Part shown: positions 10,000 to 17,735 of the stretch, in pieces
Layout: the number at the start of each line of letters is the position of its first letter
Position numbering within the stretch: the stretch's first letter is position 1
Assembly (NCBI GenBank): GCA_947440875.1
Contig: CANETG010000009.1
Span: 1-25,021 of the forward strand
Direction: 5' to 3'
Source of the DNA: Bacteriovoracaceae bacterium
Lineage (GTDB): Bacteria > Bdellovibrionota > Bacteriovoracia > Bacteriovoracales > Bacteriovoracaceae
Length of the DNA: 25,021 bases
Program-made: the position numbers and the translations under genes
The notes under the pieces: model-generated
What the model saw: only the letters and a program-made list of their open reading frames with translations
What the model was told of the DNA's origin: nothing
The model's database searches: none

Positions 10000-10716
10000 T
10001 TAGAAAGTGAAATTAATCTGAGCAGCGTAACCGTAAACTTCATGAGTAAAGTTAACCTCTGCGTTTGGTGCCGTGGCGATCTGGTAAAAGCCTTTGATGA
10101 AATAACTCGTTCCCAGAGGACCGATGTATCCGATTCTGGCAAAACCCTCACCACCTAGACCGCTCTCGGTAACGATGTCCCCACCTTCAACGGGAAACAG
10201 AGCAAAAGCTTTTGCGCCTAATCCCCAAAGGACGCCGATTCTGCGTCTCTGGTGAAGGGTAAGGGAGAGCCCAGCTTGAGCGAATTGATTCTTGATGACT
10301 TCATATTCGTTAGGTGTTTTTGTGAAGTAGAGCGGGCGTTCTTGCTGCATGATAAAATAACCGATGCGAGAGCTTGGTCCCGTTTTGGTGATGATTTCCA
10401 TACCGTAATGAAAGAGTTCTTTCTGTTCACTTTTCAATTCTTGTGTCCCGACTGGCTCATCGAATCTGACAAAATGAATTCCACCGAAAAAGCGAATCCC
10501 CAAGTTCTGTGTTAAACGTATTGTGAGAGCTCCATTATAATACGGAAACTGAGGAGACGTGAGCCGGCCCCGTGACTTATTACTTTTTTGCTCACCCTCG
10601 ATTGAATGATAGGCAAAACCATAGTCGCCTGAAATCTCAAACCTCTCAATGTTGATCTCGGCGTGGGCAGTGGACAAAATTGAGCATAGGAAAATCAGGA
10701 GAATTCTCATCCCCAT
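10000..10716 (-). CDS. Predicted outer-membrane beta-barrel protein, unknown family
   Basis: This 238-residue protein begins with a signal peptide (MRILLIFLCSILSTAHA, cleavage likely after AHA). The mature part is rich in alternating hydrophobic and aromatic strands with Gly and Tyr turns and ends in Phe (AAQINFTF), the usual C-terminal signal of outer-membrane barrels. No named family is recognised; size and strand pattern fit an 8- to 10-stranded barrel. The first ATG is at 10716; a second, two codons in at 10710, starts MRILL and could equally be used, and neither has a good Shine-Dalgarno. It is convergent with the giant repeat gene, whose stop is only 2 bp away, so the two transcripts probably overlap at their ends. 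No terminator is visible between them. Barrel assignment moderate, function unknown. Confidence 0.75.
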   Translation of the reverse strand: MGMRILLIFLCSILSTAHAEINIERFEISGDYGFAYHSIEGEQKSNKSRGRLTSPQFPYYNGALTIRLTQNLGIRFFGGIHFVRFDEPVGTQELKSEQKELFHYGMEIITKTGPSSRIGYFIMQQERPLYFTKTPNEYEVIKNQFAQAGLSLTLHQRRRIGVLWGLGAKAFALFPVEGGDIVTESGLGGEGFARIGYIGPLGTSYFIKGFYQIATAPNAEVNFTHEVYGYAAQINFTF

Positions 10717-10868
10717 TATTTTATAGGAAATTTCATGAAGTGGGTGATGAGGACGAAAAGTCCACCGAAGACAAAGAGTATCCGTTACGGAGAGTCAGGT
10801 ATAGTATGTCTTAAGCTCACTTGGGCCCGTCGGCATGATTCCGTCATGGGTGAATTTCGCCAGAGAAT

Positions 10869-11843
10869 TCATCGCCCCTTAATTAAACTTCCAGATTTCG
10901 CCTTCTCCAAACGATTCCAGATTCCCATCCAGTCTTCCGACTGATGAGTGGCGAGTTTTTTCGTGATGATGATATCGAACTCTCCGGAATCAAATTTTCT
11001 CATCGATTCGTAAAGTTCGCGGCTCGCAATTTCTGATTTCTCGGGTTGATCCCAGAAGGCCGGTCGAGTGACGTTGCATCCCATGAGTTCCTCGATCCGG
11101 CCCTGATCTTTTTCCCACTGAAATGTGGCGGGAACAATCACGAGAGGGATTTTCGGCATGTAATGATGCTTGAGTTGTCCGGGGGCCACGGGACTTTCGG
11201 CGTAGATAACTTCGGCTTCGAGCCCTTCTTGTTTCAGGATATCTTTTAATTTCTGGGCAGTATAAAAACCTGGGCGATAGATTTCCACGATCCATTTTCC
11301 CGCGCGCTCTTTTACCCCCGCCACAGTGGATTCAATTCCCACTCGGCACGGACCTCCATCGAGAATGGGAACACTTCCACCGAACTCGTCGAAGACATGC
11401 TGTGCAGTCGTGGGTGAGGTCTTTCCGAATTTGTTCGCACTCGGGGCAGCGATGAATCCCATTTTCCCCAAATTATTTAAAAGTTCTAGGACGAGCGGGT
11501 GATCAGGGCATCTGACTCCGACAGAGTTTAATCCGGAAGTAATGAGCGGATTCACGATGTCCGATTTCTCTGTGATAAGTGTCAGAGGACCAGGCCATGC
11601 TTTATAAGCAAGAACTTCATGAACGACGGTCCAGTTCGAAGACAACAGACGTGCGTTTTCGATGGAGGGCACGTGAACGATGAGGGGATCAAAGAAAGGT
11701 CTCTCCTTAATGGAGAATATTTTCTCGAGACCTTCGCGTCCGAAAATGAGAGCTCCCAGACCGTAAACGGTCTCAGTCGGAATCGCCACGACCCCACTGT
11801 GTCCCAGGATTATTTCTGCTTCTTTGACATTCACTAATTTCAA
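10869..11843 (-). CDS. L-threonylcarbamoyladenylate synthase, Sua5 type
   Basis: This enzyme makes threonylcarbamoyl-AMP from threonine, bicarbonate and ATP for the t6A37 modification of ANN-decoding tRNAs. The YrdC domain covers about residues 1-190, with PTETVYGLG (22-30), the KER motif in SIKERPFFDPL (K46, R48), SAN (135-137) and GIESTV (169-174). The Sua5 linker SPVAPGQLKHHYMPKIPL (217-234) and the C-terminal Sua5 domain follow, giving 324 residues, normal for Sua5 and longer than TsaC/YrdC. The chosen start is TTG at 11843, which overlaps the upstream stop as TTGA, suggesting translational coupling to the 706-residue secreted protein. Its Shine-Dalgarno is weak. The pairing of a tRNA-modification gene with a secreted protein looks fortuitous. 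Family assignment is secure. Confidence 0.95.
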   Translation of the reverse strand: MKLVNVKEAEIILGHSGVVAIPTETVYGLGALIFGREGLEKIFSIKERPFFDPLIVHVPSIENARLLSSNWTVVHEVLAYKAWPGPLTLITEKSDIVNPLITSGLNSVGVRCPDHPLVLELLNNLGKMGFIAAPSANKFGKTSPTTAQHVFDEFGGSVPILDGGPCRVGIESTVAGVKERAGKWIVEIYRPGFYTAQKLKDILKQEGLEAEVIYAESPVAPGQLKHHYMPKIPLVIVPATFQWEKDQGRIEELMGCNVTRPAFWDQPEKSEIASRELYESMRKFDSGEFDIIITKKLATHQSEDWMGIWNRLEKAKSGSLIKGR

Positions 11844-13960
11844 TTTTCGTTGCTCATGATGCTCGCGGGGCTCGGACCTTGATTGGCCCTCAGGAAGTTA
11901 TCAATAACCCCGTTCCCACGGAATTGTCCATTGGCAAATGGGATGGAACGGATGACTCCATCGGAGAATTTTCCTGAAAGACGGCCGGAAATAAAAGTAT
12001 TCTCCAGACCGAAGAGGTTGTTGAGCGCAGTGATGTTTTCTGTCGTCTTATAGTACTGGGTCAGGAAGTCTTTAAACTTCCGGAGCGACGGTGCCTTGAA
12101 GTTTGCGGCGTAGTCCTCGCGGAAGGCGAGGTAGTTAAGTCCGACTTTTTTTACGCATTTTTCGGCATTGGTTTTCGGAGTCTCTTTGAGAAGTTTCCCT
12201 CGCGTTGTTTCGGCCGTCCACTCAGCGAGCTTCTGCGATTTGCACACATTGACGATGCTTCCGAAAACACTATCCGCGGAGAGAGCGGCAAAGTAGAGGA
12301 AGCCGGCCTTCTCCACTTTAAGATCTGATTCCACGCGCACGGGCCCTTTGATTTCGCCTCTCTTAATGCGCTCGGGCCAGTCTTTGGGAAGTGTGGTGAA
12401 TTGATCCACAAACCACATGACGTCTTCCTTATACTTTTTTTCATAGGCCTTTGAGATGCCGTGGGCTTCGTAACTCTGGACGATCGAGAAAGAAAACTTT
12501 TCTTCGTTCTGCACTCGAAGGATGTCCTGATTGGTTGACTGCGGATGCGAGTCCTCGTACTGGAGAATGACATTCTTCGAATAGATGGCAACATTTTTTG
12601 TTCCCATCGGAAGCTTCAAGAGCTTGTAGATGATTGCGTTGATGAATCGTGAAAGAAGATTCTGCACGTAGCGGACGTTGGACGCGTAACTCTTATAGAA
12701 GGTATGAACCTTTCCGTCCTTGATGACCCGCTTCTGTTCTATTTTATTTTTAGATATTTTTCCCCAAAGAAGAACTGATCCGTGTGTCTCAATCGCTTCC
12801 GAGGTCACTTCGTCGAGACGAACGACATACGGTTCGAGGTGCTTGACATCTCTTCTTCCTCTGAGAATCCCTTTCCATTCCGCGAGTTCATCGGCGTTGT
12901 TTTTTACGTGATTCATGTCGTTCTTATTCATGGAAAGAACGTAGTTCTTGCCTTTGGCGTATTCGTAAGAAAGATCATACCGAAGGAGAGTGATCTGAAG
13001 GAGTTTAAAAAAGTCGAGTTGCAGAGTCGCCGTCGCCCCAGCGATGGTTGAACTCTTGCTCCAGACATTCATGATCATGGCCTGCGCGGATGGGTCAGGA
13101 TTTTGCAAGGCTTGCATGCTCGTTTCTGCTTCGAAGGCATGTTCGGCGAGAACACCGGCCGAGAAGGAAAGACCGTATAGGGGAGGTGTGGTGATGAGTC
13201 CTCCAGCTTTTGCCGTCCAGAGATCCTGACGTTTGATGATTTCCTTATCTCCCATTTTCTCCACACCCTGAGCATTAAAAATCAGGAAGGGAAGGAAGAG
13301 CTTGGAGAAATCTACCGACAGACCGGTCATGTAATCTTTGGCGTAGTGATCGTAACGGTATACCCGTTTAAAAGTCAGTCCTGCGAACGCACCGATATCG
13401 GTCCCAGCGTCGACGACACCAGCTTCTTTTAATTTTTCAAGAAATGTGGTCGCTTCAATTTCAATCGTAAAGGTGTCCGTCACGAGCCAGACGTCGTTCT
13501 CATCTTCAGTGAAAGCGTTCGGTGTCACCTGGCGATCGGCATAAATTTGCACTGAACCCACCGGTTTTTGCCAGCTAAATCCAGCGAACGTCGAAGTCCC
13601 AAGATTAAACTGACGATTAATGCGGTCGAGCTCCGAGACTTCGGCCAAACCAATTTGCTGATGAGAAGCTTCCATTTGGTCACGAATTTGTTCATAGAGA
13701 AGGGACTCCTCTCCATCGGCCGGAGGAAAAGGGGATAAACCTTTTTGAACCGGAACACGATTCTTTTTTCCAAGCACAGCATTTCGAATCACTTCTTTGA
13801 AAGGATCGGGGGCCAGGCTACTCCGAGAGAGTGCGTTTGTTCTTAGCTGAGTTTGGTTCAGGTATTGATCATAGGATTTGGTCAACTTGATGTGCTTAAA
13901 AGTTTGGGCCTCAGCGGAAAAACCCGCCAGGAAAAAGAAAAGCATCCCTAACTTTTTCAT
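11840..13960 (-). CDS. Large exported protein of unknown function
   Basis: I do not recognise a family. The 706-residue product starts with a signal peptide (MKKLGMLFFFLAGFSAEA, cleavage before QTFKH), so it is exported to the periplasm or beyond. The chosen ATG at 13960 has GGAG five bases upstream; a GTG two codons earlier (13966) lies inside that Shine-Dalgarno and is less likely. The mature part is mixed and mostly soluble, with aromatic strand-like stretches (FAGFSWQKPVGSVQIYADR; LLRYDLSYEYAKG) and charged helical stretches. Two cysteines (VNVCKSQ and EKCVKK, about 45 residues apart) could form a disulfide. There is no lipobox and no obvious internal membrane segment. It is coupled to the downstream Sua5 gene. 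A lineage-restricted envelope protein is the safest description. Confidence 0.85.
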   Translation of the reverse strand: MKKLGMLFFFLAGFSAEAQTFKHIKLTKSYDQYLNQTQLRTNALSRSSLAPDPFKEVIRNAVLGKKNRVPVQKGLSPFPPADGEESLLYEQIRDQMEASHQQIGLAEVSELDRINRQFNLGTSTFAGFSWQKPVGSVQIYADRQVTPNAFTEDENDVWLVTDTFTIEIEATTFLEKLKEAGVVDAGTDIGAFAGLTFKRVYRYDHYAKDYMTGLSVDFSKLFLPFLIFNAQGVEKMGDKEIIKRQDLWTAKAGGLITTPPLYGLSFSAGVLAEHAFEAETSMQALQNPDPSAQAMIMNVWSKSSTIAGATATLQLDFFKLLQITLLRYDLSYEYAKGKNYVLSMNKNDMNHVKNNADELAEWKGILRGRRDVKHLEPYVVRLDEVTSEAIETHGSVLLWGKISKNKIEQKRVIKDGKVHTFYKSYASNVRYVQNLLSRFINAIIYKLLKLPMGTKNVAIYSKNVILQYEDSHPQSTNQDILRVQNEEKFSFSIVQSYEAHGISKAYEKKYKEDVMWFVDQFTTLPKDWPERIKRGEIKGPVRVESDLKVEKAGFLYFAALSADSVFGSIVNVCKSQKLAEWTAETTRGKLLKETPKTNAEKCVKKVGLNYLAFREDYAANFKAPSLRKFKDFLTQYYKTTENITALNNLFGLENTFISGRLSGKFSDGVIRSIPFANGQFRGNGVIDNFLRANQGPSPASIMSNEN

Positions 13961-14120
13961 ACACACTCCATGTGTAAATCAGACTGTTTGTCATGACAGT
14001 TATTCTTCGGTCATTCCATTAGGAAAAATTAACAGTAGACTGCCTCTTCAAGGCTTCGATATTCTGAAAGGAAGTGTGAAATACAGGGACTTGGGATATA
14101 CTCATTTCCGAGGAATTATC

Positions 14121-14381
14121 ATGTCAGACGAAAAATTCAGAAGCTTACTCGATGAATCTTATCGGTGGCCCGATTTTTACGAGTTTAAGTTCATCGTAAA
14201 AACAGAGGATAAGGACCAGATCCTGGTTCACCTTGATGCTCACAAATTTACGATCGTTCAAAAGCCGTCTGGAAAAGGCAACTATGTTTCGATTTCAGCG
14301 CGGAAACTCATGAAGTCGACAGATGAAGTCATCGAAGTCTATAAATCGATGTCGGGCATTAAAGGTCTTATCTCCCTTTAA
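14121..14381 (+). CDS. DUF493 (YbeD-like) family protein
   Basis: The 86-residue product (MSDEKFRSLLDESYRWPDF...) matches the DUF493/YbeD family: a short N-terminal helix, FYEFKFIVK, a helix with ILVHLDAH, a central KGNYVSISA strand and a final VIEVYKSMSGIKGLISL. YbeD has an ACT-like alpha/beta fold and no firm biochemical role. The frame stays open upstream, but the ATG at 14121 has AGGA with a six-base spacer and gives the normal family length, so the longer reading from 13878, which is antisense to the neighbouring signal peptide, is rejected. TATACT at 14097-14102 is a weak -10 candidate that would place transcription start only just before the Shine-Dalgarno. gpsA begins 12 bp after the stop and is probably co-transcribed. 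Confidence 0.88.
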   Translation: MSDEKFRSLLDESYRWPDFYEFKFIVKTEDKDQILVHLDAHKFTIVQKPSGKGNYVSISARKLMKSTDEVIEVYKSMSGIKGLISL

Positions 14382-14393
14382 CGATACAAAGAC

Positions 14394-15416
14394 ATGAAAT
14401 ATAAAACGGCATTAGTTCTCGCAGGTGGAGCGTTCGGTACTTCCATCGCTTTTGTGCTCACACAGAATTTTGAAAAAGTTATCATCAAAGTTCGCTCGCA
14501 AGAAAATTTCGATGAGATTAACGGCGGAGAAAATAAAACCTATCTCCCCGGTCAGAAACTTCCCAAGGAGATCGAAGCTGTCCTTTCCTGGGAGGCAATC
14601 GATCTCTCTCTGATAGAGCTCGTGGTTTCCGGTCTTCCGATGTCGGCGATCGATTCCTTTTGTTCGCACAACAAAGACCAACTCACAGTGCTGTTTGAAA
14701 AAAATGTTCCCTTGGTGAGTCTTGCCAAAGGGATCGATCACGAATCACTGAAACTTCCGGATGAACTTTTTAATTCGCACTTCGATAAATACAGAAATCA
14801 AATCATCTACCTCTCGGGTCCGTCGTTTGCCAAAGAGATCGTGGATAAGCAAATCACCATGGTGACCATCGCCGGATCTGATCGCGAAAATCTTTTGAAA
14901 GTCTGTCATATGATGTCGACGGATTTCTTTAAGCCCTTTCCCACGCTCGATATCAAGGGAGTTCTTCTAGGCGGAGCTTTGAAAAACGTCATCGCCATCG
15001 CCGGCGGAATCATGGAAGGTTTGGGTTATAACCACAACACTCGTGCGGCCCTTATCACCCGGGGGATCACGGAAATGCTTCGGTTCGGGGTCAAGTTCGG
15101 GGCGCGCCCAGAAACGTTCTATGGCCCTTCAGGAATGGGGGACCTCATTCTCACGACGACAGGTGAATTATCGAGAAATAAATCTTTCGGCATGGAGCTC
15201 GCCAAAGGGCGGAAGGCCGACGAGATCATCGCCAGCTCTAAATCGGTGGTGGAAGGTTATAAGACCGCCAAGGCCGCCTATCTTTTAGCCAAGAAATACA
15301 ATATCCGCGCACGGATTTTTTCAGGTCTGTATCACGTTCTGTACGACGGCCTCGATCCCAAAGAAGTCCTAGCTGAGTTGATGAAGCTGCCGCCTCGCTT
15401 CGATGATGAGAATTAA
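14394..15416 (+). CDS. gpsA: Glycerol-3-phosphate dehydrogenase [NAD(P)+]
   Basis: This cytoplasmic enzyme reduces dihydroxyacetone phosphate to sn-glycerol 3-phosphate, the backbone for phospholipid synthesis. The N-terminal nucleotide-binding loop is AGGAFGTS (10-17). GPSFAKE is at 142-148, the catalytic Lys is in ALKN (K198), NTRAALITRG is at 215-224, GMGDLILTTT at 247-256 and SRNKSFG at 260-266. At 340 residues it has normal family length. The first Gly of the GxGxxG loop is replaced by Ala (A10), a mild deviation. It lies 12 bp behind the DUF493 gene and ends 6 bp from a convergent small exported protein. Assignment is secure. Confidence 0.96.
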   Translation: MKYKTALVLAGGAFGTSIAFVLTQNFEKVIIKVRSQENFDEINGGENKTYLPGQKLPKEIEAVLSWEAIDLSLIELVVSGLPMSAIDSFCSHNKDQLTVLFEKNVPLVSLAKGIDHESLKLPDELFNSHFDKYRNQIIYLSGPSFAKEIVDKQITMVTIAGSDRENLLKVCHMMSTDFFKPFPTLDIKGVLLGGALKNVIAIAGGIMEGLGYNHNTRAALITRGITEMLRFGVKFGARPETFYGPSGMGDLILTTTGELSRNKSFGMELAKGRKADEIIASSKSVVEGYKTAKAAYLLAKKYNIRARIFSGLYHVLYDGLDPKEVLAELMKLPPRFDDEN

Positions 15417-15422
15417 ATGAGG

Positions 15423-15809
15423 CTAATCACAACCTGTTGAGAGATTTTCGATGCACGTTTGCTCAAGCGACTCAACCCGACTCACGATCTTTAATGTCTT
15501 GAGATCGTAAATCTGAATCAGAAAACACATCTGCTCGCATTTCTGAGTTTCCTCGGTGTAATTCGATTCGATCGCAAACGTGACGTCGCACTTGGCGATC
15601 CCTTTGAGAGGATCTCTGTGTTTTGCCAGTTGGCAGCTCATGGCAGGTTTCCCTCTCTGAAGGAGAACCTGCGCCTGCATGTCTCCCTCGTTGACCGTAT
15701 CAGACAGGAGAGAATCGATGGAGTCTGCGATGTTTTGAAAGAGCCTTGGACTGGCCTGGGCGCTCGAGCTCAAAAGAGTGAACAAAAAACTGAGGATGAA
15801 GAATTTCAT
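15423..15809 (-). CDS. Small exported cysteine-rich protein, unknown function
   Basis: The 128-residue product has a clear signal peptide (MKFFILSFLFTLLSSSAQA, cleavage before SPRLF). The mature part contains six cysteines, in SCQ, KCD, the KCEQMCF pair, TCIE and GCD close to the C-terminus. An even number in an exported protein suggests up to three disulfides. No family is recognised and there is no lipobox. The frame has AGG about seven bases before the ATG. It is convergent with gpsA (6 bp between stops) and lies 123 bp downstream of motB on the same strand, so it may have its own promoter. A clear promoter was not found in the 123-bp gap. Confidence 0.72.
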   Translation of the reverse strand: MKFFILSFLFTLLSSSAQASPRLFQNIADSIDSLLSDTVNEGDMQAQVLLQRGKPAMSCQLAKHRDPLKGIAKCDVTFAIESNYTEETQKCEQMCFLIQIYDLKTLKIVSRVESLEQTCIENLSTGCD

Positions 15810-15932
15810 GGCACGACCTTTAATTTCGGGTCAGGTACCATACGCTGAGAAAAATTTCCAACGTGCAAACGAAGGACTATAAATTTTTCCCTACCCCCTC
15901 ATCTCTGGGGTCCACCATGGGCTCCCGAAGAT

Positions 15933-16685
15933 TCACTTCGAAGCTCTCCGGCGCTTAAGAATAAACTTCACCGTGCCGGAATCTCTTAGATCGTAGAGAG
16001 CGAGCTTATTATTTTCAGTGATCTCAAACCCGACCGAAGGAACGAGCTTCGTCCCGAGTACACCGAGTTTTTCCAGCGCCCGTTTCGTGGACATGGCCCT
16101 CCCGAAGGCGAGTGGGTAATCAGCAGTCGCATCGGGAAAGCCGACGAGAACAATCACTCCGTCATGTTGTTTAAAAACGTCACTCATCCGAATGAGAAAC
16201 GTTCTGGTTTCAGAATCTTGTAAAACACTCACGTCACCCAGATCAAAGCGGAGTCGAGGGGTGATCATGTAATTGACCATGTTCCCTTCTTGCTGGACGG
16301 TGAAAGCAGAGCCTTCGTAGTAGCTCGAAAGATCTTTCAGGATAGCGTATTCTTCAAGATTGACGGTGACCGGAGCACTAGGTCTTTCGAGATTTTTTTC
16401 TTCGAATCGTCCCTCGGCACCGGTACTTTTTCCACTCGCATTTCCGCCTGCGAAGGGACCAGTGGCGGTCACACCGTCTCGAGCAATGGGTTTATTTTGA
16501 AAGTACGCGGCGATGGCTTCCTTTGTTTCTTCATCAGAGCCCATGAGCCACATCACGAGAAAGAACGCCATCATCGCCGTGACGAAGTCGGCGTAAGCAA
16601 CTTTCCAAGCGCCGCCGTGATGACCACCGTGACCTTGGATTATTTTTTTCCTGCGAATGACATTGATCGGTTTTTCTTCGCTCAT
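15933..16685 (-). CDS. motB: Flagellar motor stator protein MotB
   Basis: MotB with MotA forms the ion-conducting stator that drives flagellar rotation and anchors it to peptidoglycan. The 250 residues contain a charged cytoplasmic N-terminus (RRKKIIQGHGGHHGG), one membrane helix AWKVAYADFVTAMMAFFLVMWLM trimmed here to its core YADFVTAMMAFF with the proton-carrying Asp33, a Gly/Ser-rich plug and linker region, and a C-terminal OmpA-like domain. In the latter, GFPD (182-185) and R196 sit where the OmpA family contacts diaminopimelate, but the usual NRRVEI near the end is replaced by SGTVKFIL. The start lies one base after the motA stop, the standard motAB arrangement. Stator assignment is firm; ion specificity cannot be read here. 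Confidence 0.93.
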   Translation of the reverse strand: MSEEKPINVIRRKKIIQGHGGHHGGAWKVAYADFVTAMMAFFLVMWLMGSDEETKEAIAAYFQNKPIARDGVTATGPFAGGNASGKSTGAEGRFEEKNLERPSAPVTVNLEEYAILKDLSSYYEGSAFTVQQEGNMVNYMITPRLRFDLGDVSVLQDSETRTFLIRMSDVFKQHDGVIVLVGFPDATADYPLAFGRAMSTKRALEKLGVLGTKLVPSVGFEITENNKLALYDLRDSGTVKFILKRRRASK

Positions 16686-16686
16686 T

Positions 16687-17541
16687 TTAAGCCGCCTTCG
16701 TTTTCACCGCTTCTTCAAGGTCTTTCCACGTCGGGCGGAATTCGAGAGGGATGTTTCGACGAGTGAATTCGAGAATAACGGGTGCTTTACTTCCGCGAGC
16801 ATAGGCCAGGAGGGCAACCTTTGCGACTTGAAAAATTTTTCCTTTCTCCGCGATGAGGCCTTCTACTCGCGTAGAAAGCGGCTGAAAAATTCCGTAGCAA
16901 AGAAGAATTCCGAGGAAGGTTCCGACCAGTGCCGCGGCGACCGATTGTCCGATCACTTCTTTCCCCATGGTCAGTTTCCCCATGGTGATAACTACACCAA
17001 GAACAGCGGCAACGATTCCGAGTCCTGGGAGCGCGTCCGCCAGCCGTGAAAGAGTCGCAGGTATTTTGCCTTCTTCTTCGTGCATGACTTGGATATCTTG
17101 GTCCATCAGATCTTCGAGATCGTACGGAGAGAGAGTCCCCGCAAGCTGAAGCTGAAATGTGTTACAGATGAAAGTCATCAGATGATGATCGTTCAAAATC
17201 TTGGGATACTTTTTAAAAATTTCACTTTTTTCAGGACTCTCAACGTGGGCTTCGACTGCAAGCGGATTGGCAGTCGCGAGACGGAAAATCTCGTTGAAGC
17301 ACATGAGAAGTTGGATGTATTTTTCTCGATTGACTCCGCTGCCTTTGAGTACCCCGAGAAGTTCGTGCCCGAGACCTTTAAGCACGGTCGGGGAGCTCGA
17401 GGCGATCATCGCACCGATGGCCGATCCGCCGATGATCAGAAATTCCGTTGGCTGATAAAGGACTGCAAGTTCGCCGTGGTGGAGAACGTACCCTAGAATG
17501 ACCGACACCATCACGATGGTAAAACCAATAATACTCAACAT
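16687..17541 (-). CDS. motA: Flagellar motor stator protein MotA
   Basis: MotA is the four-helix inner-membrane partner of MotB. From the ATG at 17541 it has 284 residues, normal for the family: MLSIIGFTIVMVSVILGYVL as helix 1, helix 2 around FLIIGGSAIGAMI (34-46), a large cytoplasmic loop, helix 3 in LPGLGIVAAVLGVVITMG (171-188) and helix 4 in VAAALVGTFLGILLCYG (201-217). The functionally important prolines are P172 and P221, and charged loop residues R87 and E97 lie where FliG contacts are known in E. coli MotA. A TTG two codons upstream (17547) is an alternative start, but the ATG gives the usual MLxIIG N-terminus. motB follows after one base. Confidence 0.94.
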   Translation of the reverse strand: MLSIIGFTIVMVSVILGYVLHHGELAVLYQPTEFLIIGGSAIGAMIASSSPTVLKGLGHELLGVLKGSGVNREKYIQLLMCFNEIFRLATANPLAVEAHVESPEKSEIFKKYPKILNDHHLMTFICNTFQLQLAGTLSPYDLEDLMDQDIQVMHEEEGKIPATLSRLADALPGLGIVAAVLGVVITMGKLTMGKEVIGQSVAAALVGTFLGILLCYGIFQPLSTRVEGLIAEKGKIFQVAKVALLAYARGSKAPVILEFTRRNIPLEFRPTWKDLEEAVKTKAA

Positions 17542-17592
17542 GGCCAACTACTTTCGGAGTCTCTTCTCCGTTAAAATTTTAAGCATATGAGT

Positions 17593-17598
17593 ATTATA
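17593..17598 (-). promoter_or_regulatory. Possible -10 element of the motAB promoter
   Basis: The minus strand reads a perfect TATAAT 52 bases before the motA ATG, in the 194-bp gap after dsbD. No convincing -35 is found at 16-18 bp, and no sigma-28-like flagellar promoter is seen. Weak evidence, kept because it is the only good -10 in the gap. Confidence 0.3.
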
Positions 17599-17688
17599 TT
17601 AATCTTAAACATCCCGAAGTTCTTCTCAAGGATAGTTCGGCAAAGACTGCCTAATTCTCGCAAGTCCGTCCGAGTGGCTGACCCTCTG

Positions 17689-17722
17689 AAAAAACCAATT
17701 CTGACGATAGGAATAACGGTTT
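17689..17722 (-). terminator. Possible intrinsic terminator after dsbD
   Basis: On the minus strand AAACC pairs with GGTTT and, inside an internal loop, ATTC pairs with GAAT across a nine-base loop; the stem is followed by a T tract. It lies just after the dsbD stop and before motA, where a terminator is expected. The stem is AT-rich and interrupted, so strength is doubtful. Confidence 0.35.
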
Positions 17723-17735
17723 GGGGCTGAATTTT

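Noticed and set aside
9989..10001. Short palindrome AATCT-CTA-AGATT at the junction of two convergent stops
   Set aside because: A five-base AT-rich stem without a T-run is too weak to call a terminator.
10735..10944. Plus-strand 69-codon frame with an AGGA before its ATG
   Set aside because: It overlaps the end of the sua5 gene by 76 bases, has a poor, Arg-rich composition and no recognisable features.
13989..13998. Perfect 10-bp palindrome TGTCATGACA between two divergent genes
   Set aside because: It could be an operator, but there are no clear promoter boxes around it and 10-bp palindromes arise by chance.
13878..14120. Longer N-terminal extension of the DUF493 protein
   Set aside because: The extension reads antisense through the neighbouring signal peptide and a promoter region; the ATG at 14121 has a good Shine-Dalgarno and gives the usual family length.
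15893..15911. ACCCC/GGGGT hairpin after motB
   Set aside because: No T tract follows on either strand, so it does not qualify as an intrinsic terminator.
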